Origin: Streptomyces sp. NRRL S-244
Lineage (GTDB): Bacteria; Actinomycetota; Actinomycetes; Streptomycetales; Streptomycetaceae
DNA length: 64,000 nucleotides
Assembly (NCBI RefSeq): GCF_000717915.1
Contig: NZ_JOCX01000004.1
Location: forward strand, 186,001-250,000
Reading direction: 5' to 3'
Numbering within the stretch: position 1 is the first letter of the stretch; every line of letters starts with the position of its first letter. The notes below the pieces were generated by a model. The model was not told the origin of the DNA, ran no database searches, and was given only the letters and a program-made list of their open reading frames with translations. Positions 25,868 to 34,451 of the stretch are shown one piece after another. A program made the position numbers and the translations under genes.

Positions 25868-28126
25868 ATGCCGGCAGGCAGCGCATTGCGGGTCGCCGTC
25901 GTCGGCGGCGGGCCCGGGGGCCTGTACGCCGCCGCGCTGCTGGCCCGCCAGGGCCACACGGTCGAGGTCTGGGAGCGGGGCGCCCCCGAGGACACCTTCG
26001 GCTTCGGCGTGGTGCTCTCCGACGAGACCCTCGGCGGCATCGAACAGGCCGACACCATGGTCTACGCCGCCCTCGGCGCCGAGTTCGTGCGCTGGGACGA
26101 CATCGACATCGTGCACCGGGGGAGGCTGCTGACCTCCGGCGGCCACGGCTTCGCCGCCCTCGGCCGGCGCAGGCTGCTGGAGATCCTCCACGAGCGCTGC
26201 GCCGGACTCGGGGTCAGGCTCCGCTTTCGCACCCCGGCGCCGGCCGCCGCGGTCCTGGCGGCCTCGTACGACCTGGTCGTCGCCGCCGACGGGGTGCACA
26301 GCCCGACCCGGCAGAGCGGCGCCGCGCACTTCCGTCCGACGCTGACGAGCGGGCACTGCCGGTACATCTGGCTCGCCGCCGACTTCGCCTTCGACGCGTT
26401 CCGCTTCGAGATCGCGGAGACCGAGCACGGCGTCATGCAGCTGCACGCCTATCCGTACTCCGCGGACGCCTCCACCGTGATCGTGGAGATGCACGAGACG
26501 GTGTGGCGGGCCGCCGGCTTCGACCTGTGCGACGAGGCCGAATCGGCCGCCCGCTGCGCCAAGATCTTCGGCGAGGCCCTGCGCGGGCGCCCGCTGCACG
26601 GCAACCGCTCGGCGTGGACCGAGTTCCGTACGGTCACCAACGAGCGGTGGTCGCACGGCAACGTCGTCCTGCTCGGCGACGCGGCGCACACCGCCCACTT
26701 CTCCATCGGCTCGGGCACCAAGCTGGCGGTGGAGGACGCGCTCGCCCTCGCCGAAGCGGTGGCGGCGGAGCCGGACGTACCCGCCGCGCTCGCCGCGTAC
26801 GAGGCCGCCCGGCGCCCGGCGGTGGCCTCGACCCAGCGGGCCGCCGCCGCCAGCATGCGGTGGTTCGAGGAGATCGCCGGGTACGTGGACCAGCCCGCCC
26901 GGCAGTTCGCCTTCAACCTGCTCACCCGCAGCCGCCGGGTGACCCACGACAACCTGCGGCTGCGCGACGAGCGGTTCACCCGGGCCGTGGAGCGGGATTT
27001 CGGCTGCCCGGACGAGCACACCCCGCCGATGTTCACGCCGCTGAAGCTGCGTGGGCTGACCCTGCGCAACCGGGTCGTGGTCTCCCCGATGGACATGTAC
27101 TCCGCCCCGGACGGCGACGGGATCCCGGGGGACTTCCACCTGGTGCACCTGGGCGCGCGGGCCCTCGGCGGGGCCGCCCTGGTGATGACCGAGATGGTCT
27201 GCGTGTCCCCGGAGAGCCGGATCACCCCCGGCTGCACCGGCCTCTACACGGCCGGGCAGGCGGCGGCCTGGACCCGGATCGCGGACTTCGTGCACACCTC
27301 CGCGCCCGGCACCGCGCTCGGCGTACAGCTCGGCCACTCAGGTGCCAAGGGCTCGACGCGGCGGATGTGGGAGGGCATGGACGACCCCCTCCCGGAGGGC
27401 AACTGGCCGGTGGCGGCAGCCTCCGAACTGCCCTACCGGCCGGGCGTCTCGGCCGTCCCGCGCGCACTGACGGCGGCGGACCTCGCATCGATCCGCTCCG
27501 ATTTCGCGGCCGCCGCGGTACGGGCCGCCGGCTGCGGCTTCGACCTGCTGGAACTGCACTGCGCCCACGGCTACCTGCTGTCCGGCTTCCTGTCCCCGCT
27601 CACCAACCACCGTACGGACGCCTACGGCGGGCCCCTGGAGAACCGGCTCCGCTTCCCGCTGGAGGTCTTCGACGCGGTCCGCGCCGTCTGGCCCGCCGAC
27701 CGGCCGATGACCGTCCGCATCTCGGCCACCGACTGGGCCCCCGGCGGCACTTCCGCCCAGGACGCGGTGGACATCGCGGCGGCCTTCGCCGCGCACGGCG
27801 CCGACGCCATCGACGTGTCGACCGGCCAGGTCGTGGCGGACGAGCGCCCCGAGTACGGGCGCTCCTACCAGACCCCGTACGCGGACCGGATCCGCAACGC
27901 GCTGGGCGTCCCCGTCATCGCCGTCGGCGCCATCTCCTCCTGGGACGACGTGAACTCCCTGCTGCTGGCGGGCCGCGCCGACCTCTGCGCCGTCGGCCGC
28001 CCCCACCTCTACGATCCGCACTGGACCCTGCACGCGGCCGCCGACCAGTCCTACGAGGGCCCGGCCGCTCCCTGGCCCGCCCCCTACCGCGCCGGCAGTC
28101 GCAAACCCCCGACCGGGCGGGGCTGA
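25868..28126 (+). CDS. Fused FAD monooxygenase / old-yellow-enzyme reductase acting on an aryl-CoA
   Basis: A 752-residue two-domain flavoprotein. Residues 1-380 are an FAD aromatic hydroxylase (GGGPGGLYAAALLARQGH; the DG motif in VAADGVHSPTR; GDAAHTAHFSIGSGTKLAVEDA). Residues 390-750 are an NADH:flavin oxidoreductase barrel (FTPLKLRGLTLRNRVVVSPMDMYS, HGYLLSGFLSPLTNHRTD). This architecture is that of 2-aminobenzoyl-CoA monooxygenase/reductase and of salicylyl-CoA 5-hydroxylase. With an aryl-CoA ligase of the 2-aminobenzoate type and RidA nearby I favour hydroxylation and reductive dearomatisation of 2-aminobenzoyl-CoA. Coupled to the upstream hydratase gene. Confidence 0.9.
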   Translation: MPAGSALRVAVVGGGPGGLYAAALLARQGHTVEVWERGAPEDTFGFGVVLSDETLGGIEQADTMVYAALGAEFVRWDDIDIVHRGRLLTSGGHGFAALGRRRLLEILHERCAGLGVRLRFRTPAPAAAVLAASYDLVVAADGVHSPTRQSGAAHFRPTLTSGHCRYIWLAADFAFDAFRFEIAETEHGVMQLHAYPYSADASTVIVEMHETVWRAAGFDLCDEAESAARCAKIFGEALRGRPLHGNRSAWTEFRTVTNERWSHGNVVLLGDAAHTAHFSIGSGTKLAVEDALALAEAVAAEPDVPAALAAYEAARRPAVASTQRAAAASMRWFEEIAGYVDQPARQFAFNLLTRSRRVTHDNLRLRDERFTRAVERDFGCPDEHTPPMFTPLKLRGLTLRNRVVVSPMDMYSAPDGDGIPGDFHLVHLGARALGGAALVMTEMVCVSPESRITPGCTGLYTAGQAAAWTRIADFVHTSAPGTALGVQLGHSGAKGSTRRMWEGMDDPLPEGNWPVAAASELPYRPGVSAVPRALTAADLASIRSDFAAAAVRAAGCGFDLLELHCAHGYLLSGFLSPLTNHRTDAYGGPLENRLRFPLEVFDAVRAVWPADRPMTVRISATDWAPGGTSAQDAVDIAAAFAAHGADAIDVSTGQVVADERPEYGRSYQTPYADRIRNALGVPVIAVGAISSWDDVNSLLLAGRADLCAVGRPHLYDPHWTLHAAADQSYEGPAAPWPAPYRAGSRKPPTGRG

Positions 28127-28133
28127 GGGAGGC

Positions 28134-28973
28134 TCACAGCGCGGCCACCTCGACGCGATCCTCCACCGGGGTGTAGCCCAGGCGCTGGTAGATGCCGTTG
28201 CTCGTCGGGTTGGACAGGTCCGTGAAGAGCAGCACCTCCGAGGCGCCGGCCGCGTACGCCGCTTCGCTGACCGCGTGCGTGACCCCGGCCGCGTACCCGC
28301 GGCCGCGCAGCGCCGGCGGGGTGTAGACCGGGCCGATGCGGGAGGCCGAGCCGATCACGCGGAAGAACCCGGCCATCGACACCGGCGTGCCGGCGTCCTC
28401 CCAGAACAGCACGCCCCCGTACGAGAGCCGGTCGCGCAGGAAGGCTTCGGAGGGGCCGCCCGGCTCCCCCGTCTCCCGCTTGAAGGCCCCGGCCCAGTCC
28501 AGCAGCAGCGGCAGGTCGGCCGCGGTGGCGGTCCGGGCCCGCCCGGCCGGGGCGGGCTGCGGGGCGAGCAGTCCGGCGAGCCGGTACAGCCGGGTCTCCT
28601 CGGCGACCTCGCTCGGCCTGCCCCAGGCCGCGGCCAGCGCCTGCGCATCGCGGCGCCGCGCGTTCAGCGCGTCGACCCCGGCGAGCAGCGGCTCGGTGGC
28701 GAGCGCGGCCCCCAGGTCGCGCACGGCCTGCGCGGGCAGCGCCCCGATCAGCAGCGGGTACGGCGGGGTGCGCAGCAGGGCGCCGGCGACGCCCCCGTCG
28801 GCTCCGGTCCACCAGCCGAAGAAGGGCTCGGCGGATCCGTAGGCGTCCGGGCCGCGGCGCTCCAGCGCGTCGAGCACGGTCAGCAGGGTGGTGTTGGCCA
28901 CGGGATCGGCGGCCACGGCCGGGCCCGCTGCGGCCCGATAGGCCGCCAGGTCATGGGTGAACGTCCACGTCAT
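28134..28973 (-). CDS. GNAT-family N-acetyltransferase
   Basis: 279 residues; the C-terminal half is a GNAT domain with the acetyl-CoA loop in ALRGRGYAAGVTHAVSEAA and the closing strand NPTSNGIYQRLGYTPVED. The N-terminal half is a divergent second GNAT-like lobe (AYRAAAGPAVAADPVANTTLL). It is convergent with the monooxygenase gene (gap 7 bases). Substrate unknown; it interrupts the aromatic cluster and may be unrelated to it. Confidence 0.85.
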   Translation of the reverse strand: MTWTFTHDLAAYRAAAGPAVAADPVANTTLLTVLDALERRGPDAYGSAEPFFGWWTGADGGVAGALLRTPPYPLLIGALPAQAVRDLGAALATEPLLAGVDALNARRRDAQALAAAWGRPSEVAEETRLYRLAGLLAPQPAPAGRARTATAADLPLLLDWAGAFKRETGEPGGPSEAFLRDRLSYGGVLFWEDAGTPVSMAGFFRVIGSASRIGPVYTPPALRGRGYAAGVTHAVSEAAYAAGASEVLLFTDLSNPTSNGIYQRLGYTPVEDRVEVAAL

Positions 28974-29015
28974 GGCTCATGATGGCGCCGGACCGTTTCC
29001 CCGCGCACTCCAGTT

Positions 29016-29501
29016 TCAGGAGGGGAGCCAGGACGGCCACCACGGAGGCACGTTGTCGGGCCCGCACAGCCCCGAGTCCCCGCGGTAGCCGGCCGGTGTG
29101 CCCTGTGTGGCGAAGTACCAGACGACCACCACCGCCAGGACCAGCACCACGGCCGCCACGCCCACCACCGGGTTCACGCGCCGGGCGAGCAGCCAGACCA
29201 GCAGGGCGAGCACCGCGCACCCCGGGACCAGCAGGACCATCTCGAAGAACAGCTCGAACCTGCCGCCCGCCTCCCAGCCGGCGTCACAGTAGGCGCGGGC
29301 ATTGGCGGCCAGGTCGTGCGCGAGGTAGCCGGCGACGGCGCCGCCCAGCGCCGAGGCCACCGCGCCCTGCCACCGCACCCGCTTGCCCGCCATGGTGGGC
29401 GGCGGCCCGAATCCGGGCGGCGGCGAACCGGCCGGCGGCTGGACCTGCGGTGGGTGCGGGGGCGGGGGCGGGGTCTCGGGAGGAAGATCGTTTCTCGTCA
29501 C
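29016..29501 (-). CDS. Small membrane protein with Pro-rich N-terminus
   Basis: 161 residues; a Pro-rich cytoplasmic start (PPETPPPPPHPP) is followed by three likely membrane helices (GAVASALGGAVAGYLA; LLVPGCAVLALLVWLLA; VVGVAAVVLVLAVVVVWYF) and a short Trp/Pro-rich tail. The start is GTG 29501; ATG codons further in are possible. No family recognised. It lies between the GNAT and paaX genes on the same strand. Confidence 0.6.
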   Translation of the reverse strand: MTRNDLPPETPPPPPHPPQVQPPAGSPPPGFGPPPTMAGKRVRWQGAVASALGGAVAGYLAHDLAANARAYCDAGWEAGGRFELFFEMVLLVPGCAVLALLVWLLARRVNPVVGVAAVVLVLAVVVVWYFATQGTPAGYRGDSGLCGPDNVPPWWPSWLPS

Positions 29502-29528
29502 ACCCCGACGTGACGCGCCCCCCGTCGC

Positions 29529-30335
29529 CTACGGTTCCACGAACCCCGCCCCGATGTCCCGCAGCCGGGCGTGCAGTTCGGTGAAGACCGCCGCCGCGCG
29601 GTCACCCGGCCAGTCCGCGGGCAGCAGCTCCCGCGGCAGCCCCGGGTCGGCGTACGGGAGGCGCCGCCAGGTGTCCAGGGCGAGCAGGTAGCCGCGGTAG
29701 GCCTCCTCCGCGGTGGGGGCCGGGCCCGACTGCAGGGCGCGCAGCACCGGCTCGTGCAGGTCGAGGAACTCCTCGTGCTGCTTGGCCAGCGAGGTCAGGT
29801 CCCACCACCGGGCCACCGCCTCGGCGGTCGGGGCGAAGCCGAGGTGGCCGCCGCGGAACAGCTCCACGTACGCCGTCAGGTGCAGCCGGTCCAGGGTGTG
29901 CCCGGTCTCCTCGTACAGGTGGGCCGGCGCGATCCACACCCCCGGTGCCACCGCCCCGAAGCCGAGGCGGGCGAGGCGCGAGCGCAGCAGGTGTCTCTTG
30001 TGCCGCTCCTGCTCCGGTACGGAGAACACCGCCAGCAGCCATTCGCCCGCCGGGTGCGCACCGCGCTCCCCGTAGATCCGCCGGTCGCCGTCGTCCAGCA
30101 GCTGCCGGGCCTCCGCGGAGAGCTCGTACCCCGCCGAGCCGTCCGCGGCGCGCGCGGGCAGCAGGAAGCCGCGCCGCTTCAGCCGGGACACCGACGAGCG
30201 GACCGACGGGGCGTCCACTCCGGCCGCGCCCAGCAGGCGGACCAGCGCGGACACCGGGACGGGACCTTCGAAGGCCCGCCCGTAGGCGCCGTAGAACGTG
30301 ACGATCAGGGATCGCGGAGTGTGCTGCTCGACCAC
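29529..30335 (-). CDS. paaX: PaaX-family transcriptional repressor
   Basis: A 268-residue regulator. The N-terminal winged helix (SLIVTFYGAYGR, SVRSSVSRLKRRGFL) is followed by the PaaX central and C-terminal domains (WLLAVFSVPEQERHKRHLLRSRLARLGFGAVAPGVWIAP). PaaX-type repressors sense aryl-CoA thioesters, so this one probably senses the CoA ester made by the adjacent ligase. The GTG start lies 4 bases after the ligase stop, giving a ligase-paaX operon and self-regulation. The likely target is the divergent promoter region at 32040-32085. Confidence 0.9.
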   Translation of the reverse strand: MVEQHTPRSLIVTFYGAYGRAFEGPVPVSALVRLLGAAGVDAPSVRSSVSRLKRRGFLLPARAADGSAGYELSAEARQLLDDGDRRIYGERGAHPAGEWLLAVFSVPEQERHKRHLLRSRLARLGFGAVAPGVWIAPAHLYEETGHTLDRLHLTAYVELFRGGHLGFAPTAEAVARWWDLTSLAKQHEEFLDLHEPVLRALQSGPAPTAEEAYRGYLLALDTWRRLPYADPGLPRELLPADWPGDRAAAVFTELHARLRDIGAGFVEP

Positions 30336-30339
30336 GGGC

Positions 30340-31959
30340 CTACTGTAGATCGCGCAGCCGGAACCGCTGCAGTTTCCCGGTCGCCGTCCGGGGGAGGGCC
30401 GGGAGGAAGACGAAGGCGCGCGGGCACTTGTACGGGGCCAGCTCGGCCCGCATGAACGCGCGCAGGTCCTCCTCGCCCAGCACCGCGCCCGCCCGTGCGA
30501 CGGCGTACGCCACCACGATCTGCCCGCGTCGCTCGTCCGGGCGGCCCACCACCGCGGCCTCCGCCACGTCCGGGTGGCGCATCAGGGCTTCCTCCACCTC
30601 CGGGCCCGCGATGTTGTAGCCCGCCGAGACGATCATGTCGTCGGCCCGGGCGACGTACCGGAAGTAGCCCTCCGGATCGCGCACGTAGGTGTCCCCGGTC
30701 AGGTTCCAGCCGTCCCGTACGTACTCCTCCTGCCGCGGGTCCGCCAGGTACCGGCAGCCCACCGGGCCGCGTACGGCCAGCAGCCCGGGCTCGTTGTCCG
30801 CGACCGGGCGGCCTGCGGCGTCCACCACCCGGGCCTGCCAGCCCGGCACCACGCGGCCGGTCGTTCCGGGGCGGATGTCCTCGTCGGCCGCCGAGATGAA
30901 GATGTGCAGCAGCTCGGTGGCGCCGATGCCGTTGATGATCCGCAGTCCGGTGCGCTCGTACCAGGCCTGCCAGGTGGCCGCCGGGAGGTTCTCGCCCGCC
31001 GAGACGCAGCGGCGCAGCGCGGACAGGTCGTAGGTGCCCACGTCGTAGGGGCCCAGCTCGTCCAGCATCGTCCGGTACGCGGTGGGCGCGGTGAACAGCA
31101 CCGTGACCCGGTGTTCGGCGAGGGCGGGCAGCAGCCGGCGCGGGACCGCCTGGTCGAGCAGCAGCGCGGAGGCGCCGGCCCGCAGCGGGAAGACGACCAG
31201 GCCGCCGAGGCCGAAGGTGAAGCCGAGCGGCGGACTGCCCGCGAAGACGTCGTCGGGGCGGGGGCGCAGGACGGTGCGGGAGAAGGTGTCGGCGACGGAG
31301 AGCAGATCCCGGTGGAAGTGCATGCAGCCCTTGGGCCGGCCGGTGGTTCCCGAGGTGAAGGCGATCAGGGCCACGTCGTCGGCGGAGGTCTCGACTGCGG
31401 GGAACGCGGCCGGGTGCCGTTCGGCCAGCCGGAGCAGGTCGTCCTCCCCCTCGCCGCCGTACGGGGTGATCCGCAGGCCGGGCACCTCCGCCTTGGCCAG
31501 GTCGTCCAGTACGCCCACGTGGCACAGCGCGTGCTGCACCCGGGCCATCGCGCAGACCGTGGCCAGCTCCTGCGCCCGCTGCTGGGCGAGTACGGTCACG
31601 GCCACCGCGCCCGCCTTCATCACCGCCAGCCAGCACGCGGCGAGCCAGGGGCCGGTGGGGCCGCGCAGGAGCACCCGGTTCCCCGGGACCACGCCGAGGT
31701 CGGCCGTGAGCACGTGGGCGATGCGGTCCACGCGCCGGCGCAGCCCGCCGTACGACCACACCTCGCCGGCGGCGCTGCGGAAGGCGGGGCGGTCGGGCCC
31801 GAACCGTTCGATGGTGGCGTCGAGCAGCTCGGCGCCGCAGTTGAGCCGGTCCGGGTAGGCCAGTTCGGGGAGCTCGAAGAGGAGCCGCGGCCAGGCGTGC
31901 GGCGGCGGCAGATGGTCGCGCGCGAAGGTGTCGGCGTGGGCGGAAGGCTTGAGCTCCAA
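30340..31959 (-). CDS. Aryl-CoA ligase, 2-aminobenzoate-CoA ligase type
   Basis: About 539 residues. An acyl/aryl-CoA synthetase with the AMP motif IAFTSGTTGRPKG, GATELLHIF, and the C-terminal DDMIVSAGYNIAGPEVEE and catalytic Lys in TATGKLQRF. The N-terminal block (PSAHADTFARDHLPPP, FELPELAYPDRLNC) is the one I associate with 2-aminobenzoate- and benzoate-CoA ligases. The start is uncertain: TTG 31959 gives the family-like LELKPSAHADT; TTG 31980 with GGGGAG upstream is an alternative. It activates the aromatic acid for the monooxygenase/reductase and is divergent from the acyl-CoA dehydrogenase gene. Confidence 0.88.
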   Translation of the reverse strand: MELKPSAHADTFARDHLPPPHAWPRLLFELPELAYPDRLNCGAELLDATIERFGPDRPAFRSAAGEVWSYGGLRRRVDRIAHVLTADLGVVPGNRVLLRGPTGPWLAACWLAVMKAGAVAVTVLAQQRAQELATVCAMARVQHALCHVGVLDDLAKAEVPGLRITPYGGEGEDDLLRLAERHPAAFPAVETSADDVALIAFTSGTTGRPKGCMHFHRDLLSVADTFSRTVLRPRPDDVFAGSPPLGFTFGLGGLVVFPLRAGASALLLDQAVPRRLLPALAEHRVTVLFTAPTAYRTMLDELGPYDVGTYDLSALRRCVSAGENLPAATWQAWYERTGLRIINGIGATELLHIFISAADEDIRPGTTGRVVPGWQARVVDAAGRPVADNEPGLLAVRGPVGCRYLADPRQEEYVRDGWNLTGDTYVRDPEGYFRYVARADDMIVSAGYNIAGPEVEEALMRHPDVAEAAVVGRPDERRGQIVVAYAVARAGAVLGEEDLRAFMRAELAPYKCPRAFVFLPALPRTATGKLQRFRLRDLQ

Positions 31960-32041
31960 GGCGGGTTCGCCCCCTTGCAACGACAGCGGCTCCCCGGGTG
32001 GGGGACCGAAGTGGCGGAGCGGGCCGTACGGGTGCGCTACG

Positions 32042-32083
32042 AGCGTATCGTGATGGTGACGGCAGTCAACAGGACGCGATAGA
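32042..32083. promoter_or_regulatory. Overlapping divergent promoters of the aryl-CoA cluster
   Basis: Minus strand: TTGACT (32069-32064), 16-base spacer, TACGCT (32047-32042) towards the ligase. Plus strand: GGTGAC (32055-32060), 17-base spacer, GATAGA (32078-32083) towards the dehydrogenase. The two overlap, so one repressor could shut both. A likely PaaX target, not proven. Confidence 0.5.
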
Positions 32084-32098
32084 ACCGGGGATGTTCGG

Positions 32099-33256
32099 AT
32101 GAACGGATTCGCGCTCGGGGCGGAACAAGAGGAGTGGTGCGGGCAATTGCGCGCACTGGCGGCGGACCGGCTGCGGCCGCTGGCCGACAAGGGGGAGCCG
32201 GGGCGGGTCAACCGCCCGCTGCTCGCGGCGCTGGGCGAGCTGGGCCTGCTGGAGCGGGTCTTCACCTCGGGGGCGCTGGAGCTGTGCCTGCTCCGCGAAT
32301 CCCTCGCGTACGGGTGCACGGAGGCGGAGACGGCCCTGGCCCTGCAAGGTCTCGGGGCGCATCCGGTGCTCCGCTCGGGCACGCCGGAGCAGCGGGCGCG
32401 CTGGCTGCCGGAGGTCCGGGCCGGGCGGGCGGTGGCGGCCTTCGCGCTGAGCGAGCCGGGGGCGGGGTCGGACGCGGCGGCGCTGGCGCTGGAGGCCGTA
32501 CGGGACGAGGGCGTACGGGATGAGGGCGTAGGCGGCGGGCACGGCGGCGCGGGCCGGGGCGGCTGGCGGCTCAGCGGCGAGAAGTGCTGGATCTCCAACG
32601 CCCCCGAGGCGGACTTCTACACGGTGTTCGCCCGGACGGGCGAGGGCCCGGCCGCCAAGGGGGTCACGGCCTTCCTGGTCCCGGCCGACCGCCCCGGGCT
32701 CTCGGGCGAGCCCCTGGACATGCTCTCCCCGCATCCGATCGGCCGGCTGTCCTTCGACGGGGTCCCGGTCGGCCCGCAGGACCTGCTCGGCGAGCCCGGC
32801 CGGGGCTTCCGGGTGGCGATGGACACCCTGAACCGGTTCCGGCCGAGCGTGGGCGCCTTCGCCGTCGGCATGGCCCGGGCCGCCCTGGACGCGACCCTGG
32901 CGTACACGGCGGCGCGGCGCGCGTTCGGCGGCGTACTGGGCGACCTTCAGGCGGTGGGCCACCGGGTGGCCGAGATGGCCACCCGTACCGAGGCCGCCCG
33001 GCTCCTGGTCTACGCGGCGGCGGGGGCGTACGACGCCGGCTCGCCGGACGTGCCCCGCCGGTCGGCGATGGCGAAACTGCTCGCGACGGAGACGGCCCAG
33101 TACGTGGTGGACCACGCGGTCCAGCTGCACGGGGCCGTCGCCCTCGAGCGGGGCCACCTGCTGGAGCACCTGTACCGGGAGGTCCGGGCCCCGAGGATCT
33201 ACGAGGGCGCCAGCGAGGTGCAGCGCACCATCATCGCGAAGGAGCTCTACCGGTGA
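32099..33256 (+). CDS. Acyl-CoA dehydrogenase family protein
   Basis: A 385-residue FAD-dependent acyl-CoA dehydrogenase with ALSEPGAGSDAAAL, KCWISNAPEADFYTVFARTG and the C-terminal YREVRAPRIYEGASEVQRTIIAKEL block; the catalytic Glu is expected in IYEGASEVQ. A short Asp/Glu/Gly repeat insertion (VRDEGVRDEGVGGGHGGAG, near residues 135-155) lies on a surface loop before the flavin strand. It would oxidise a CoA-bound alicyclic intermediate of the aromatic pathway. The stop overlaps the RidA start by GTGA. Confidence 0.9.
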   Translation: MNGFALGAEQEEWCGQLRALAADRLRPLADKGEPGRVNRPLLAALGELGLLERVFTSGALELCLLRESLAYGCTEAETALALQGLGAHPVLRSGTPEQRARWLPEVRAGRAVAAFALSEPGAGSDAAALALEAVRDEGVRDEGVGGGHGGAGRGGWRLSGEKCWISNAPEADFYTVFARTGEGPAAKGVTAFLVPADRPGLSGEPLDMLSPHPIGRLSFDGVPVGPQDLLGEPGRGFRVAMDTLNRFRPSVGAFAVGMARAALDATLAYTAARRAFGGVLGDLQAVGHRVAEMATRTEAARLLVYAAAGAYDAGSPDVPRRSAMAKLLATETAQYVVDHAVQLHGAVALERGHLLEHLYREVRAPRIYEGASEVQRTIIAKELYR

Positions 33257-33657
33257 GTGCGGAGCGGATCAATCCGGCGGAGCTCTCCCCGCCGACGGGC
33301 TTCTCCCACGCCGTGGCGGCGAGCGGCTCCCGGCTGGTCTTCCTGGCGGGCCAGACCGCGCTCGACGCCGAGGGAAAGGTGGTGGGGGACACCCTGCCCG
33401 AGCAGTTCGAACGCGCCCTGGGCAACCTCCTGACGGCCCTCGCCGCGTCCGGGGGCGCTCCGGCGGACCTGGCCCGGGTGACCGTGTACACGGTCGACGT
33501 GGAGGCGTACCGCGTCCACGCGCCCGAACTCGGCCGTATCTGGCGCCGGCTGGCCGGCCGCGACTACCCGGCCATGGCGGTCATCGGGGTCGTCCGGCTC
33601 TGGGACGAGCCGGCACTGGTCGAACTGGACGGTATCGCCGTACTCGGTGAGGTCTGA
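33253..33657 (+). CDS. RidA/YjgF-family enamine/imine deaminase-like protein
   Basis: A 134-residue RidA-fold protein (LVFLAGQTALDAEGKVVGDTLPEQFERALGNLLTALAASG; VTVYTVDVEAYR; MAVIGVVRLWDEPALVELDGIAVL). The archetypal RidA Arg lies in VVRLWDEPALVE. RidA proteins hydrolyse enamines and imines to ketones and ammonia. Coupled to the dehydrogenase and next to a 2-aminobenzoyl-CoA-type enzyme, it could release the amino group of the dearomatised ring as ammonia. Start GTG 33253 lies inside the previous stop. Confidence 0.88.
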   Translation: MSAERINPAELSPPTGFSHAVAASGSRLVFLAGQTALDAEGKVVGDTLPEQFERALGNLLTALAASGGAPADLARVTVYTVDVEAYRVHAPELGRIWRRLAGRDYPAMAVIGVVRLWDEPALVELDGIAVLGEV

Positions 33658-33688
33658 CGTACGTTGTCGAACCGCTGACCAGGTGGTT

Positions 33689-33717
33689 TTGACAGCGGGC
33701 CAGAGAAGGGTGAGGGT
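33689..33717 (+). promoter_or_regulatory. Promoter candidate of the Asn/Trp/Gly-rich secreted protein gene
   Basis: TTGACA (33689-33694), a 17-base spacer and GAGGGT (33712-33717). The -35 box is perfect and the -10 weak. An A/T-rich CCTTTTTATAAGG follows at 33726-33738 before the GGAGGT ribosome binding site. Confidence 0.4.
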
Positions 33718-33769
33718 GGAAATGACCTTTTTATAAGGAAATGTCCTCAATGCTCGGAGGTGCATGGTC

Positions 33770-34357
33770 ATGCGCCGTGTCATCACCGCGACGGTTGTGG
33801 CAGGAGCCGCAGGCGTCGCGCTCGGCCTGATGCCTGTCGGCGGGGCGTTCGCCGCGGGTCTGCCCCAGACCCAGCAGAACAACTCGGGATGGTGCTCCGA
33901 CGACTGGCGCCGGGACAGCAACAACTGGCGCGACTGCTGCGACTCCTCCCGCTGGAGCAACTGGAACGACCGTCCCAGCTGGTGCTGGGACAACGACTCG
34001 TGGAACAACGGCCGTCACAACAACGCCAACTGGAACGACAACTGGAACAACGGCCGTTGGAATGACAGTCGCTCCAACCATGACAACCGCAACGACAACA
34101 ACTGGAACGGCGGCCACGACAACGGCTGGAGCGACAACGGATCCGGCCGCGGCCACGACGGCGGCGGCGGATACGGCGGCGACGGCGGTGGCAGCGGCGG
34201 CCACGACGGTGGTGGCGGCTACGGCGGCGACGGCGGCGGTGGTGGCGGCAACGGTGGCGGCGGGGGCGGCGACGGCGGCGGCGGCAACGGTGGGGGCGGC
34301 GGCGGCAACGGCGGCGGCGGAGGCAACGGTGGGGGTGGCGGCGGCGGCGGCCACTAG
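33770..34357 (+). CDS. Secreted Asn/Asp/Trp-rich protein with polyglycine tail
   Basis: 195 residues from ATG 33770 (GGAGGT eight bases upstream; ATG 33764 also possible). Signal peptide MRRVITATVVAGAAGVALG, cleaved near AFAAG. The mature protein has three zones: a short region with four Cys (SGWCSDDW, RDCCDSSRW, PSWCWDN); an N/W/D/R-rich repeat region built of NWNDN/WNNGR units; and a Gly-rich tail of GGDGGGGG and GGGGNGG units ending in His. No known domain is recognised. It looks like an extracellular structural, adhesive or hydrogel-like protein. It lies between the aryl-CoA cluster and the collagen island. Confidence 0.75.
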   Translation: MRRVITATVVAGAAGVALGLMPVGGAFAAGLPQTQQNNSGWCSDDWRRDSNNWRDCCDSSRWSNWNDRPSWCWDNDSWNNGRHNNANWNDNWNNGRWNDSRSNHDNRNDNNWNGGHDNGWSDNGSGRGHDGGGGYGGDGGGSGGHDGGGGYGGDGGGGGGNGGGGGGDGGGGNGGGGGGNGGGGGNGGGGGGGGH

Positions 34358-34451
34358 CCCCCCGTCAGCGTCCGGGTGAGCGGGCCCGGGGCTTCCATGA
34401 GCCGGTAGTCCCGGTGCCCGCCCGTCCTCCACAGCCACCCGGGGCGGATGC

